From Ampelomyces quisqualis (lineage: Eukaryota; Ascomycota; Dothideomycetes; Pleosporales; Phaeosphaeriaceae): a DNA stretch of 64,000 nucleotides. Below the pieces are notes generated by a model. That model was not told where the DNA came from. It made no database searches and saw nothing but the letters and a program-made list of their open reading frames with translations. The position numbers were made by a program, and so were the translations under genes. Positions 12,608 to 22,084 of the stretch are shown one piece after another (the first letter of the stretch is position 1; the number at the start of each line of letters is the position of its first letter). The stretch lies in assembly GCA_018398575.1 (NCBI GenBank), contig JAGTXZ010000021.1:1798001-1862000 (forward strand), given 5' to 3'.

Positions 12608-14244
12608 CTATTGACAACGCCTGACCTGTCGTGATGATCCGCCTTGTGTTTGTTTCCGCTGTGCCTTCTGATTAGCCTCCCATCTGGCCAAATCGTCCTG
12701 ATGGAGATGATCGATCATTTCGGCCTTTCTCATGGTCTGGGCGTATTTGACCCCACGATTCCTTAGCTCCGCGATTAAGATGTTCGTTGTCATGTGGTGG
12801 TAGTCTTCAGCAAGTACCACCATGGTGTCCCTGGGGTTGTGGCTAAGTTGAAATATGGTGCCAGATGCTGGTGGTATTGGCGGACCGGACGCGTCGTGAG
12901 AAGCTTGCTAAGCTGCGGGTACGGGTGCATGAGCGTCGTTGTGCCGGATATCTGCTGGCGGAGGTCGTGCGTCGGGATATGCTTCGCGGGCTTGTTGTCT
13001 GGGCTGCTGTTTCTCGCGCCACCACGGTAATCTGCCTTCCTTTGGCTGCATGGGAAGTGCTCGGGCCGGGGCAACGTCGTATTCGACAGCCTCGAGACCT
13101 TCGTAGTCTTCCGGCTCTCCGCGGTCCGCGCGTTGCCGCCGGTCGGTGGCAGTCTGTGCTTCCATGACGTTCTCGACCAGGAGCTCCTTGGCTGCCCACT
13201 CCTCTCTGCGCTGCTTCTCGAGGGCTTCTGCTTCGGCGCGGAGTTGCTCGCTTTCCTGCTGTGCCCACTGCAGTTGTCGACGGAGGAGCTGAAAGAGATC
13301 GGGTGCGGGAAGTGAGAGCTCTCCATCTGTGAAGACAATGTCGGGAGGGAACTGCACCATGGTTGGTGCGCCTGGGGTCGCAAGATCTTGCAGGTAGATG
13401 ACGTTATTGTGGGCGTAGTCGACATCTGGGGCGGGCGGTAGTGTCGCGCTGTTGGGGGGATGCGAATGCGATGCCGGCGACCCTGGCGTGGAGTCTTTGT
13501 CGGGCTTCTTCTCGTTGGCGGTAAGAATGAGCTTTATGCGCTGCTTGTTGTTGGAGGGGTTCGACGAGTGGTGTTTCGGAACAGGATCAGATGGTCGCAG
13601 AGCTTCCGTCTCGTGGACGGTGCGCATGTGCTTTGCCAGGGCGTCTGAGCGCGTGAAGGAGCGGTCGCACTCTGCGGGCCACATGTTAGCCTTGGATGGT
13701 GGAGCTGAAGGGGGCTCGCCGGCGACGTACCAGGCAAGGTGCAGTAGAAGGGCTTCTCCCGGGTATGGGAGCGCATGTGCGCCCTCAGTGCGTAGCCACT
13801 GGCGTGCGGTATGCCTTTCCTAGTGCAATCGCTCCACTCGCAGCTGTACTTCTTCTGGCGCGTCCCGATGTGGTCGTCGTGCAGATGCTCGACCAGATTG
13901 TCCATGTTCTCCAGATCGCCGGCTTCGCATGCCTCCCACTTGCACACCGTCACCTGATCCTGGCCGAACTCATCGACATCCTGCACCATGCCCGGATGGT
14001 GGTTGGGTGACGCAGGCACCGAGCCGTCCGTGTCGGGCGACAAATAGCCATCGTCGTCTGCGGGTCCTGGGACGGCCATGTGTGATGGTGGTGACGAGGG
14101 TGCGCGGTTGTTCAGGCGCAGGCGCTTGCTGGGGCGGTGCAGGTCGTGGTCTGGGGTCGGCTCCGTGCTGCGAGGTCGGCCCTTGACGTCTTCGGGGAAG
14201 TCGTCGGAGGCGTAGTCGGAGAGGTCTGAAGCTGGCGACTCCAT
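12608..14244 (-). CDS. C2H2 zinc-finger protein, INO80-complex (Iec1-like) or GLI-type
   Basis: Exons 13731-14244 and 12908-13671 give 425 residues to a stop at 12908. Three zinc fingers follow a disordered acidic N-terminus: CKWEAC...HLHDDH, CEWSDC...HMRSH and, across the intron, CTLPECDRSF...HMRTVH. The spacing is that of the GLI/Zic-like fingers of fungal INO80 subunit 1 (S. pombe Iec1), so a nuclear chromatin role is likely but inferred. A C-terminal coiled coil follows (LFQLLRRQLQWAQQESEQLR). Further downstream, 12823-12608 in another frame encodes a protein-like stretch (DYHHMTTNILIAELRNRGVK). It may be a third exon replacing the 12908 stop, but the only phase-compatible donors I see (GTGGTG, GTGGCG near 13024) are weak. 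The outer boundary given includes that stretch. Confidence 0.75.
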
Positions 14245-14681
14245 GTCGGCGGGTGTGCGAGGCTAACGGGGAACTGGCCGACTGCAAGTGAAGGCCAAGG
14301 TGGAAGCCGTGTCAGCACTGGGCAGGCACGCAGGCTACCGAGTACCTAGCACTAGTTCTGCTTCAGCCCTCCGCGCCCATCCCTTCACCACCACCCAACC
14401 TCCCTCCGTGGCATCGTTGCACATTGCGCCCACGGCCGCTGCTTCCTGCTGACATGCAATGCAGGTACGTATCCAAGAGGGCCAGCCCGCCGCACTCGCA
14501 CGATGATTTTACAGGTTCTGCAATTCACAAGGTCGTGCCTCACAGCAGACCGCATGCCGATTAGCCTACACACTACTTTTGATCTGACTTTGTACTCCGA
14601 CATCCATCTACTGAACCAGCACGCTTCTCCAGCATGCACACTCGCTAATTCGGACGCTCAGACAGATCACCACATGTCCTC
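14245..14681. other. Intergenic: promoter of the zinc-finger gene, 3' flank of the reductase
   Basis: Nothing else recognised. Confidence 0.4.
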
Positions 14682-15771
14682 CTATGCGTACAGCTGCTTC
14701 TCCGCTCCGGGCGGATACCTGCCTCCAACAGCCGGGAATTTGTTCAGAAGCACCTGCAGTTCCTGGAACTCGTCGTCGCTCAGCGTCGCCGGCTCCATGT
14801 TCTCCGCGACCCTGTCCGACTGGCTAGCACCCGGAATGGGGATAAAAGTGGGCATGCCTGGCTTGTTGCTTTGGTACAGCACCCAGCCAATGGCTACTTG
14901 AGCTGGTGTGACGCTCTTCCGCTTCGCCAGCGCCGCGACCGCGTCGGCCAGCTTGATATTCTCGTCGAACACATCGGGTTGGAAGCGTGGGAAATGGCGA
15001 AGGAGCGAGTCGGGCTCGAGGTCTTCAAACTTCTTGTACTTGCCATTCTAGTCCATGTCAGCGTAGGTCAAATGTGTTGTGCATGCTGTGTTTACCAGGA
15101 AACCGCGTCCCATGGGCGAGTATGCGATGATCGGAATGCCGAGCTCAGCACATGTTGACGCGACATCGTTCCCAAGCAGCTCTGTCGCGTACATGGAGAA
15201 TTCGAGCTCTACTGCCGAGATTGGATGTACCGCATGCGCTCTTCGAATCGTCTTCGCGCTGACCTCGCTCAAGCTGATGCCGCCGAGCTTGCCTGCCCTT
15301 ACATATTCCGCGATGTAGCTTATAGTCTCTTCTATGGGTACCTCGAGATCGACTCGTGCAGATTCAAAGAGATCGAGAGACTTCTTGCCATCAAGTAAGC
15401 GTAGACACTCATCGATGCTGCGCTGAATGCCGGCTTTGCTACCATCGACCTTCATTTGTCCTGGGACGATACCGCCTTTGATTGAGAGGACAATCTTCTC
15501 GGCGTCTTCAGGGTACTTTGTGAAGTACTCATTGAGCAGGTGCAGCGAGTTGCGCTGTGGTGTGCCGTAGAACTCTCCGCCATTCCAGTTGGTCGCGCCA
15601 AGCTTGACTGCTGTACGCATAGCTTCGAAGCTTTGCTCCTGCGACGGCGGCGTCTCGCGCCATGTGAGGCCTGCCCTGTGTTAGCGTCAAGGCCACAATG
15701 CGCGCCTGTAGTCCCATACCCATCAGGCCGAAGCCAACCTCCCCGACTTCCTTTCCTACAAGCTTAGGCAT
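14682..15771 (-). CDS. Aldo/keto reductase, pyridoxal reductase-like
   Basis: NADPH-dependent carbonyl reductase with a TIM-barrel fold. Exons 15720-15771, 15096-15670 and 14682-15047 give 330 residues, normal for the family. The first intron splits the start of the hallmark GFGLMGLTWRETPP. Other marks: WNGGEFYGTP (catalytic Tyr region; the usual Asp before it is Asn, as in related yeast pyridoxal reductases), VLSIKGG (Lys), GGISLSEVSAKTIRRAH, YSPMGRGFL, then after the second intron NGKYKKFEDLEP, and IPIPGASQSDRVAEN for the cofactor phosphate. The closest named type I recognise is the S. pombe Plr1/YakC group (vitamin B6 salvage). The actual substrate cannot be read from sequence. Cytosolic; no targeting signal is apparent. 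Confidence 0.92.
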
Positions 15772-16577
15772 GTTTATGTATTGTCTTGGAGTTGTTGTGG
15801 AGCTGTAATGACGCCTTCGATGTTTCGAGGCTATCGTTTGGTGGGGTAGATGGGCAAGGCAAAAACGTAAAGCTCGAAATGATATCACTGCACTTGAAAT
15901 CCTTGGAGCTACCGGTGTCTGGTGCTCTCCCTCCCCACGACCATGTCTCTTCTTTACACTCTCTCCAACTCGCTCACTCAGCCCCAAAGCGAACCGTCCA
16001 TGACGAACGCACCAGCTTTCTCCCCGCGCCGAACCGGCAATTGCGCATTTATGTCGCGGCCGCATGTGTTTAAGTCCGCATGCTGATTCAAGCCAATCGG
16101 ATCGTGCGACCGAAAACATTCGATGGATTGAAGAGGGAGATATTCACCCTTGTTATCGACCTTGTGTTGGTGATCTCAGCGCCGACTGTAGAAACATACG
16201 ATTAATCAGGCTTTTTCAAGTTCGGGCCATTTTCTCGGTGTACGGTGCAGAGGGCCGAGAGCCGGTCGTCGACTCGGTCTTGTGTCGTACGAGGTCAAGG
16301 CCTGTAGCCCAGCCTGGCCAGGGACCACATGGTGTAGACATTTGCTTGGCGGCATGGAGGGACATCCGAGTAGCACAGCAAATGGTAAGAGAGTATGTTA
16401 CAAAGCCTTTAGGTAGATGACACAAGTCGATTGGTGTTGTTACCCTACAGCACGACGGGTGGTTAGATCGTAACTAATCTGCGTCCTTTGACTACGGCCT
16501 GTATACCCCACCAACAAGACGCAGCTCAATCTAGCAGGTCCGATGACACACTGAACTGAGGCTATATATTCCTATTT
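15772..16577. other. Intergenic
   Basis: Reductase promoter and ceramidase 3' flank. No supported gene. Confidence 0.4.
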
Positions 16578-17675
16578 CTACTGCTCTTTCTGAACGTCCT
16601 TCTGTTCCACTATGTCCAGATCTCTTAGCACAGCTTTGACGGGCCAGACAAAGCCTTCCTCAATCCGACCAGTCTTGCCTTTTTCGATGGTGACAAGGTA
16701 CTCGACCAGCGCCATCCCAGTGTATGCACCAATGCCCGTGAAAATGTGCCACCAGCCATGAAGCTCGAAAATAAAGCCCCACGGAAGACCAATGGTGCGC
16801 TTGAAAGCTGTGACGTAGCCGCATAGATGGAAGTCGATGGACCACAGGAAGTAGCCGAAAAGTCCAGATGCTAGAGTATCGTTAGCTTCACCTGTCCGAA
16901 AACAGGGATAGAAGAGGGAAGCGCACAGATGCCGAACGTCGTCATATTGCCCAAGCGTTTCCTGCTGTCCTCGCTCTTGATTTGTCTTTTGATCAATGCT
17001 CGTGTTCTCCTCGACACCAAAAACACCATTATGGCAAACACAATCTCGTGGACATAAATCTCATCCGCCCACACATGGTACACCGACACAGGGATCAGCG
17101 TGCCTAGAATTGCAAGGGTATACCTGATCCTCTGAGCTTGTGTGGCTCCGAAACAAAGGAGCTGTTGATAAAGAGATCCGACGGCTAGAAACATGGACAG
17201 ATCATCACCCATTTGCGAGTGATATTTCAACGTTGCATGGAACCAGGCCGACAGCAGCCCGACCCCAATGAGACCCCAGTATGGAAATGCGAGGGTGGAA
17301 AAGAAGCCGCCGTCTTTCCGCCTTTGCACTCTGCGAAGACCTTGGGCACCGTAGATGACTGGAGCACTCGACATCAGCACACCATGGCCAATGTATTTTC
17401 CGGCAAGATCATACCGTAGACAGTGTTGGTCAGAGTGTTCATGAATTCACCAATATATGGCGTGATTATGTAATCCTTGAAGATGTGAGCTGAGACAACC
17501 TGCGGGACGTGTCTCAAGGCGCGTACCTCCTCACAAAAGCTATGTCACGTTAGCACAAAGTCTCGGTCGCGTGTGCAGGAGGCACCGCAGCGGCCCGAAC
17601 TCACTTGTGGTTCGATGTTGTCGGACCCCATACCCCTGGATTGGGGCCCGTGGGATATGGCCATCTCAATTGCAT
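16578..17675 (-). CDS. Alkaline ceramidase (YPC1/YDC1-like)
   Basis: Hydrolyses ceramides to a long-chain base and fatty acid in the ER/Golgi membrane. Five exons read cleanly: 17605-17675, 17527-17539, 17415-17475, 16927-17358 and 16578-16870, giving 289 residues. The second exon is only 13 nt. Diagnostic stretches: WGPTTSN and FCEEDYIITPYIGEFMNTL (spanning two introns), NTVYVIYGAQGLRRV, SAWFHATLKYHSQMGDDLSM (His and Asp of the metal site), VYHVWADEIYVHEIVF, and LPWGFIFELHGWWHIFTGIG with the last His pair. About seven membrane segments are expected. The start ATG at 17675 lies right before the conserved WPYP segment. All five exons stay in phase only with the 13-nt exon included. Confidence 0.9.
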
Positions 17676-18051
17676 GGCTTTCTCGGTGCTTGTTGGAGCA
17701 AAGAAGGGTTGTGGAAGGGAACAGCATGTGAAGCTACGGGGCAAGCGAGAGCTTTGGCCGTTGTGCTGCACGTGGCAAACTAAACGGATGGAGAAGACTA
17801 CTACGGAGTACTCCGTACCTGTATGAGAACTTGCAATGAGCACGACGCACAACACGTTGAAACGCTACAGCAATTGTATAGCAATAAGATACTGGCAAAA
17901 AGTGGCGAAGCTCCAAGATTAAAGACCACTGTTGGTCAGATTTCACGCAGCTAATTGCATGACAAGGACTGAATGAATATCACTTTCAACAGCACCAGAA
18001 GAACAGGAGCGCAGCCTCTGTGCATTGCACGACTGAGCCCGTTGCAGGAGC
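17676..18051. other. Intergenic with a 16-bp palindrome
   Basis: Ceramidase promoter side. A perfect palindrome TACGGAGTACTCCGTA lies at 17802-17817. Its half-sites recur at 45065-45073 and 48612-48632. Confidence 0.4.
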
Positions 18052-18057
18052 AAAAAA
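18052..18057 (-). terminator. RNA polymerase III terminator of tRNA-Pro
   Basis: Run of six T on the minus strand, beginning two bases past the discriminator base of the tRNA. This is the standard Pol III stop signal. Confidence 0.75.
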
Positions 18058-18123
18058 CGGGTCTTGCCGCGACTCGAACGCGGGGCCTCTCGCAAGCTGT
18101 GCTTGGGGTGAACCCTAAGCGAG

Positions 18124-18179
18124 CTGGCACATGGTTAGATTCGGGGATACTATCGTGGGTGTGAAGGGGTCAATCTTAC
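18124..18179 (-). other. Insertion 2 in tRNA-Pro: spliceosomal-intron-like, 56 nt
   Basis: Begins GTAAGATTGA, has TCTAAC 16 nt before its end and finishes TGTGCCAG. It sits between tRNA positions 26 and 27, at the D-arm/anticodon-arm junction. Confidence 0.7.
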
Positions 18180-18193
18180 AATCATACCACTAG

Positions 18194-18244
18194 CTGGTGA
18201 ATTGTTAGACGGAGCTGTAGTACGGTGGTTCCGGATATACGTAC
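18194..18244 (-). other. Insertion 1 in tRNA-Pro: spliceosomal-intron-like, 51 nt
   Basis: Begins GTACGTATAT, has GTCTAAC 18 nt before its end and finishes TTCACCAG. It sits between tRNA positions 11 and 12, inside the D stem and the A box. Length, donor, branch-like and acceptor sequences match protein-gene introns in this window. Confidence 0.7.
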
Positions 18245-18255
18245 ACCACAAGACC

Positions 18256-19252
18256 GTAACATTCGAATGTGTTATTGAGTTCGCGGCTTAGCTGTATCAT
18301 AATCCTGACAGTTGAGCCAGTCCAACTGCAAGCCAACCAGTGCACGAATTTTGAACATTCATACGTTCGTTGTGCTACAGACTCAGCCGAGAGAGCGCTA
18401 ATGCGCGGAGCACGGGAATAGCGGGTCGCTTGCAGCGTGTTCGAAGCGATCGTCGACAGCAATACTGGCGGGGATGAGGCACGAACACTAGGATAAAAGC
18501 TGGTCAAACACTTTTTGGGATGTAGGAAAGTAAGATTCAGTTGTGAGGCTCTGGGACTAATATCGAATTATTGCTCCTCTCGCTGTGGCGACACGGGCAA
18601 CCTGCTTTCCAACCCTTATTGCTCGGCTTTGAACAGTATGTTGAGAACAACTTTGGAAGTCAAGGTCTGTAAGAAATACCACAGCTGCAGATGATGGTCA
18701 ACATGTTGACCTTAGGTGGTAACTATGTATCAAATATATGTCAACTGGATATGATCAGAAACCAACCATCAGAATAATGCACCAGGAGTAAACGTATGCT
18801 TACTGAGCGCGTTGTCTTGCCTAGGCTGCGAAGAGATTGAAGTCCTATTCAGTTATCATGGACCGCCTGCTTGAAAGACTGGGAAGCGTGACTCACAAGT
18901 TCACAGTGAGATGGCGGCCGTGTACAACGCTCAGGCCAGGACCATTGCGCGTGCTAGCATTGAAAAAGTTTGCACAGGCTGGTAGAGGTGTGCATCACAA
19001 GAACGGCGCCAGCGGTGTCCATGACGACGCTGAAGTTACTAGATTAAAATGACGAGACATGGCTTGAATGCTAAAGCGACGGTGGAGCAAAGACTCTTGA
19101 CGACATCATGTCACAGTCAAGAACTGTCACCGTGGCACGACGCATAGAACACATACTGACACAGCAACAGCATACGGAATGTCAGTGCACTGCTACCCCC
19201 ATCTCCCCTCTCCCATATCAGCTGTCTCCTCTTGCAACCATCCGCTTACGCA
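18256..19252. other. Intergenic, about 1 kb
   Basis: 5' flank of the tRNA gene. Only short ORFs with no recognisable content. Confidence 0.35.
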
Positions 19253-19504
19253 ATGTGCCACTACCTAACCACCCGCTGCAAAATGTGCCACGAAACCCTA
19301 ACTTCCAGCCCCATAAACTGCGGCAAAGGCCTCGCAGTCCTCGGACCAAGCGGCATAACCATCGAATGCGACGAACAGACTGCTGAACTGGTAGAGGAGA
19401 CTAAATTATGCTGTAATTGTGTGGACGAGGAGATGAGGAGGGTTAGGGCGCAGAGTGCGTGGGAGAAGTGGATTACTTGGAGGAGGGGAGGGGTGGGAAA
19501 GTAG
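19253..19504 (+). CDS. Small Cys-rich hypothetical protein
   Basis: 83-residue ORF from ATG 19253. Cysteines lie in pairs: MCHYLTTRCKMCHETL, NCGKG, ECDEQ and KLCCNCVDEEMRRV. The arrangement (C-x6-C-x2-C and CCNC) suggests a small zinc-binding or disulfide-rich protein. It resembles the many short, unnamed MC-starting proteins of filamentous fungi. There is no signal peptide from this start, and an upstream exon is possible since the frame is open to 19232. Support is the Cys pattern and coding-like composition only. Confidence 0.4.
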   Translation: MCHYLTTRCKMCHETLTSSPINCGKGLAVLGPSGITIECDEQTAELVEETKLCCNCVDEEMRRVRAQSAWEKWITWRRGGVGK

Positions 19505-19925
19505 TGTTGGAACAGAGCGATATGTAGGGTTGTATGACTCCACTAGTAGGTGGAGTCTGGCGTAATGTATAGTCAAGGTGTAAAATCATGTTGGATGGAT
19601 AAACTATGAGGATGCGTGGAATATATAGGGACTTCTCCATGCAACAGAAGCCCAAATACAAGTGCGTGAATCTCATCAGTCTTAGACTCGGCCAGTCGCG
19701 AATTACTGCTGGGTTCGGAAGTGGCTTCGATTTGTATATCCACGTGTAACTCATTACTGTATGCTTTTGACCAGTGGACCTCCTGTCATATGTTCAATGT
19801 CTACTATGCTTCTAGCTAAAGTGCAAAATTAACAAGTTGTATGCAAATCAGCGGAAATTTTCCAACGCCTCGTTTGGGTATCTCAAACATGCTCTCAGCC
19901 TAAACTCCCCTCCTCGATGCAGATT
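19505..19925. other. Intergenic
   Basis: 3' flanks of the small ORF and the MFS relic. Nothing recognised. Confidence 0.35.
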
Positions 19926-20890
19926 TTACACGTTGATAGGCCATTTGTCGCGCACAGTCTTGCCGTACCTGAATAGAAATGCTGGCACAGGGATGAACGC
20001 TACCGCCAGGAAACCCAACATGCTGTTCCCCCAGCCGAGGCCGAGGGATTCGTACATCTTAGGTCCGGCAAGTGGGAGCATGGCGCCGAATAGGCAGCGA
20101 AAAGCAGTCATTCCGGCAATGGCGGAAGCGGCGTATTGTGGGAAGCAGTCGATCATGTAAGTTTGTAGGGGCGCGAAAATGCCCATGAGGCCGAGACCGA
20201 AAGGCACGAGCGAAATGATTGGAACAATCCAATGTGTTTTATTATAACTTGTCCAGCCGTACCTGTACTGATATTAGTGACTGTAGGAGAAACAATAAAG
20301 GTATACTCCTGGCTTACCAAAAAAACGAAATCGGAATCAGCAACCCGAAGAATACACACAGCGGCAAGCGCATCTCAGGCTCATACACGCCTTTGTTCTT
20401 CTTCGCCAGACGGATGATGGTCGCGTCTGAAGTCTTCGCAACAATGCCAATACCGATGAAGTTTCCGATACCAATCCCGAGGTAGGCCAGACCAGTCATT
20501 TCCGGGTCCCAACCATACGTCTGGATAAATACAGGGGTGATAGTCGTGAACAACAGGAATAGCAGGCCGAACAAGAAGGACATGTAGAGCGAGCAAAGCA
20601 AGACAATTGGCGACTTTGTCAGCATCTTGAGTGGACGAGTGATGCCATGCTGTAGGATCTTCAGCGGGGTCCTGGCGGCTACGTCTTTGTCGTATGTCAT
20701 GATGTTTTGGAGCTCAGGGCGGTTGAGCTCTGTTCGTAGCTTCCTGGTCTTGCGTTCGAGGAGAAAAGCGTGGTAGGTTTCCGTGTTGAAGAAGACCAGG
20801 CCGGTGGTTAGCAAGACTGCAACAATGGACTACCCACATATCCCACCGCCAGCGCCGAAGCTGTGTGACTTTCTGCGCCTGTGAGCGAGG
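19926..20890 (-). pseudogene. 5'-truncated MFS transporter relic (DHA1-like drug/polyamine type)
   Basis: The C-terminal half of a 12-helix transporter reads well: FFNTETYHAFLLERKTRKLR (central loop), IVLLCSLYMSFLFGLLFLLF, TYGWDPEMTGLAYLGIGIGN, then across an intron (20263-20317) ISFFWYGWTSYNKTHWIVPI and GIFAPLQTYMIDCFPQYAAS, ending at the stop at 19926. Upstream, WRWDMWVV and SIVAVLLTTG are adjacent helix pieces in different frames at about 20823, with no room for an intron. Beyond that, no N-terminal helices or DRxxRR loop can be found up to 21.1 kb. I therefore call it a truncated, frameshifted copy. The intact second half argues for recent loss. Confidence 0.65.
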
Positions 20891-22084
20891 GTGAGAAAAT
20901 GTTTTCCGAGATCCTGGCGGTATCTAGAATATTCTCCAGAGATCGAGCGAGTTGTGGTCTTCGTCGTGTGATTGTCATGGGCGACAAGGTGCAGCTGGGG
21001 CGATCGGGAGAAGCGTCCTCCAGGCTATGATGCTGCACACACCAAACATCAGGGAGCAAAGTCTTAAATATGATCACACGCATTCACCGCCGAACTGGCG
21101 GGACTAACAACTGTTCCGACACTCCCATGCACACGGCCTGGCCGTTATCTCCTTTGTCCGCTATGCCAAACACGGGGTGGAGATGCTCGGTGCGCGGCCT
21201 TGACGAAAACGCGAGAGTGACGTGCGCGGCAGGTCGCTTCCCAGCGCACGCGAAAGTTTCGCAATCAAGAAGTGCACATGGCCCACCAAAGGGTGGCTTT
21301 TCACTTGCAGCGTTCCATGACTGGGAGCACTTGGCCGGCAGCGCTTACGAAAGTGATGGCGGATATGGACCAAGAGTCAATGCGTCAGAATACGTCCAAC
21401 GTTCGCACAGCAGACCCGGCTCCTTGATATTCTGTACTGTGCGACGGGTCCACATGATGTGTTCCGAGTCCGATTCTGATGCCAGACCGTGTGAGTTTCG
21501 TCGGCGGAGGGGGGAGACATCTTCCGACCCTCCACCGAGAGGACCATCCAAGGTGCGAGAGCGAACAACGAGAAAACGATTACTGTCCAAGCTGGTCACA
21601 AGGATTCGTTCGGTCGAAAGGATGGGGTGTCAATTATGCCAGTCTTCATGGTGGGGGCCGTGGTGCTTTATACATATTTTGAATCCGGCGATTTTTTCGG
21701 ACGCCGGCTCCCCGCTTGGTGTGACCCCCTCTGGGTCAACACTACACTGCCATCACGCATCATTGTATTCGTGGTAAAGAATGCACGATCGTCTTCGTGA
21801 AAATCAATTGCCAATGCACTGATTCAATATTAAACTTTTCGCAGCACATTACCTCTTCCTCCAGCGATGAAAAAGACTTCTGACCCCGACTCCAGAAGCA
21901 TATATAGGGTAGTAGCAGGTCGCCTCCAACGCCGATACTGTTAATACAAATTTCCTCCCGTTTGGTGATGACATGCCCAGGTCCTACTGCATTTGAATGA
22001 TATCCAAAGGCACTACACTTGAGCATGAGTCCCAAAGGTACCCATCGTTCCCACTCTCCGTTGCGCGTCCTTCAATTTCCTTCG
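20891..22084. other. Intergenic, about 1.2 kb
   Basis: Where the missing N-terminal half of the MFS gene would lie. A 235-codon plus-strand ORF at 21070-21777 has arbitrary composition and no recognisable domain. Nothing supported. Confidence 0.35.

Larger units (their letters stand above)
18059..18255 (-). tRNA. tRNA-Pro(AGG) with a tRNA intron and two GT-AG insertions
   Basis: Read on the minus strand from 18255. GGTCTTGTGGT (acceptor stem, positions 8-11) is followed by a 51-nt insertion; CTAGTGGTATGATT (D-arm) by a 56-nt insertion; CTCGCTTAGGG (anticodon stem, AGG) by an 18-nt intron at the normal 37/38 site; and then the rest. Without all three, 72 nt remain. Acceptor GGTCTTG pairs with CAAGACC, anticodon stem CTCGC with GCGAG, and T stem CCGCG with CGCGG around TTCGAGT; the discriminator is C. 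The 18-nt intron has CCCC able to pair with the anticodon. The B box (18070-18080) is intact; the A box is split by the first insertion. A T6 terminator follows. The cloverleaf is clear; whether the gene works is not. Confidence 0.85.

Noticed and set aside
21070..21777. 235-codon plus-strand ORF
   Set aside because: Arbitrary composition, no domain, no splice pattern; likely chance in GC-balanced intergenic DNA.
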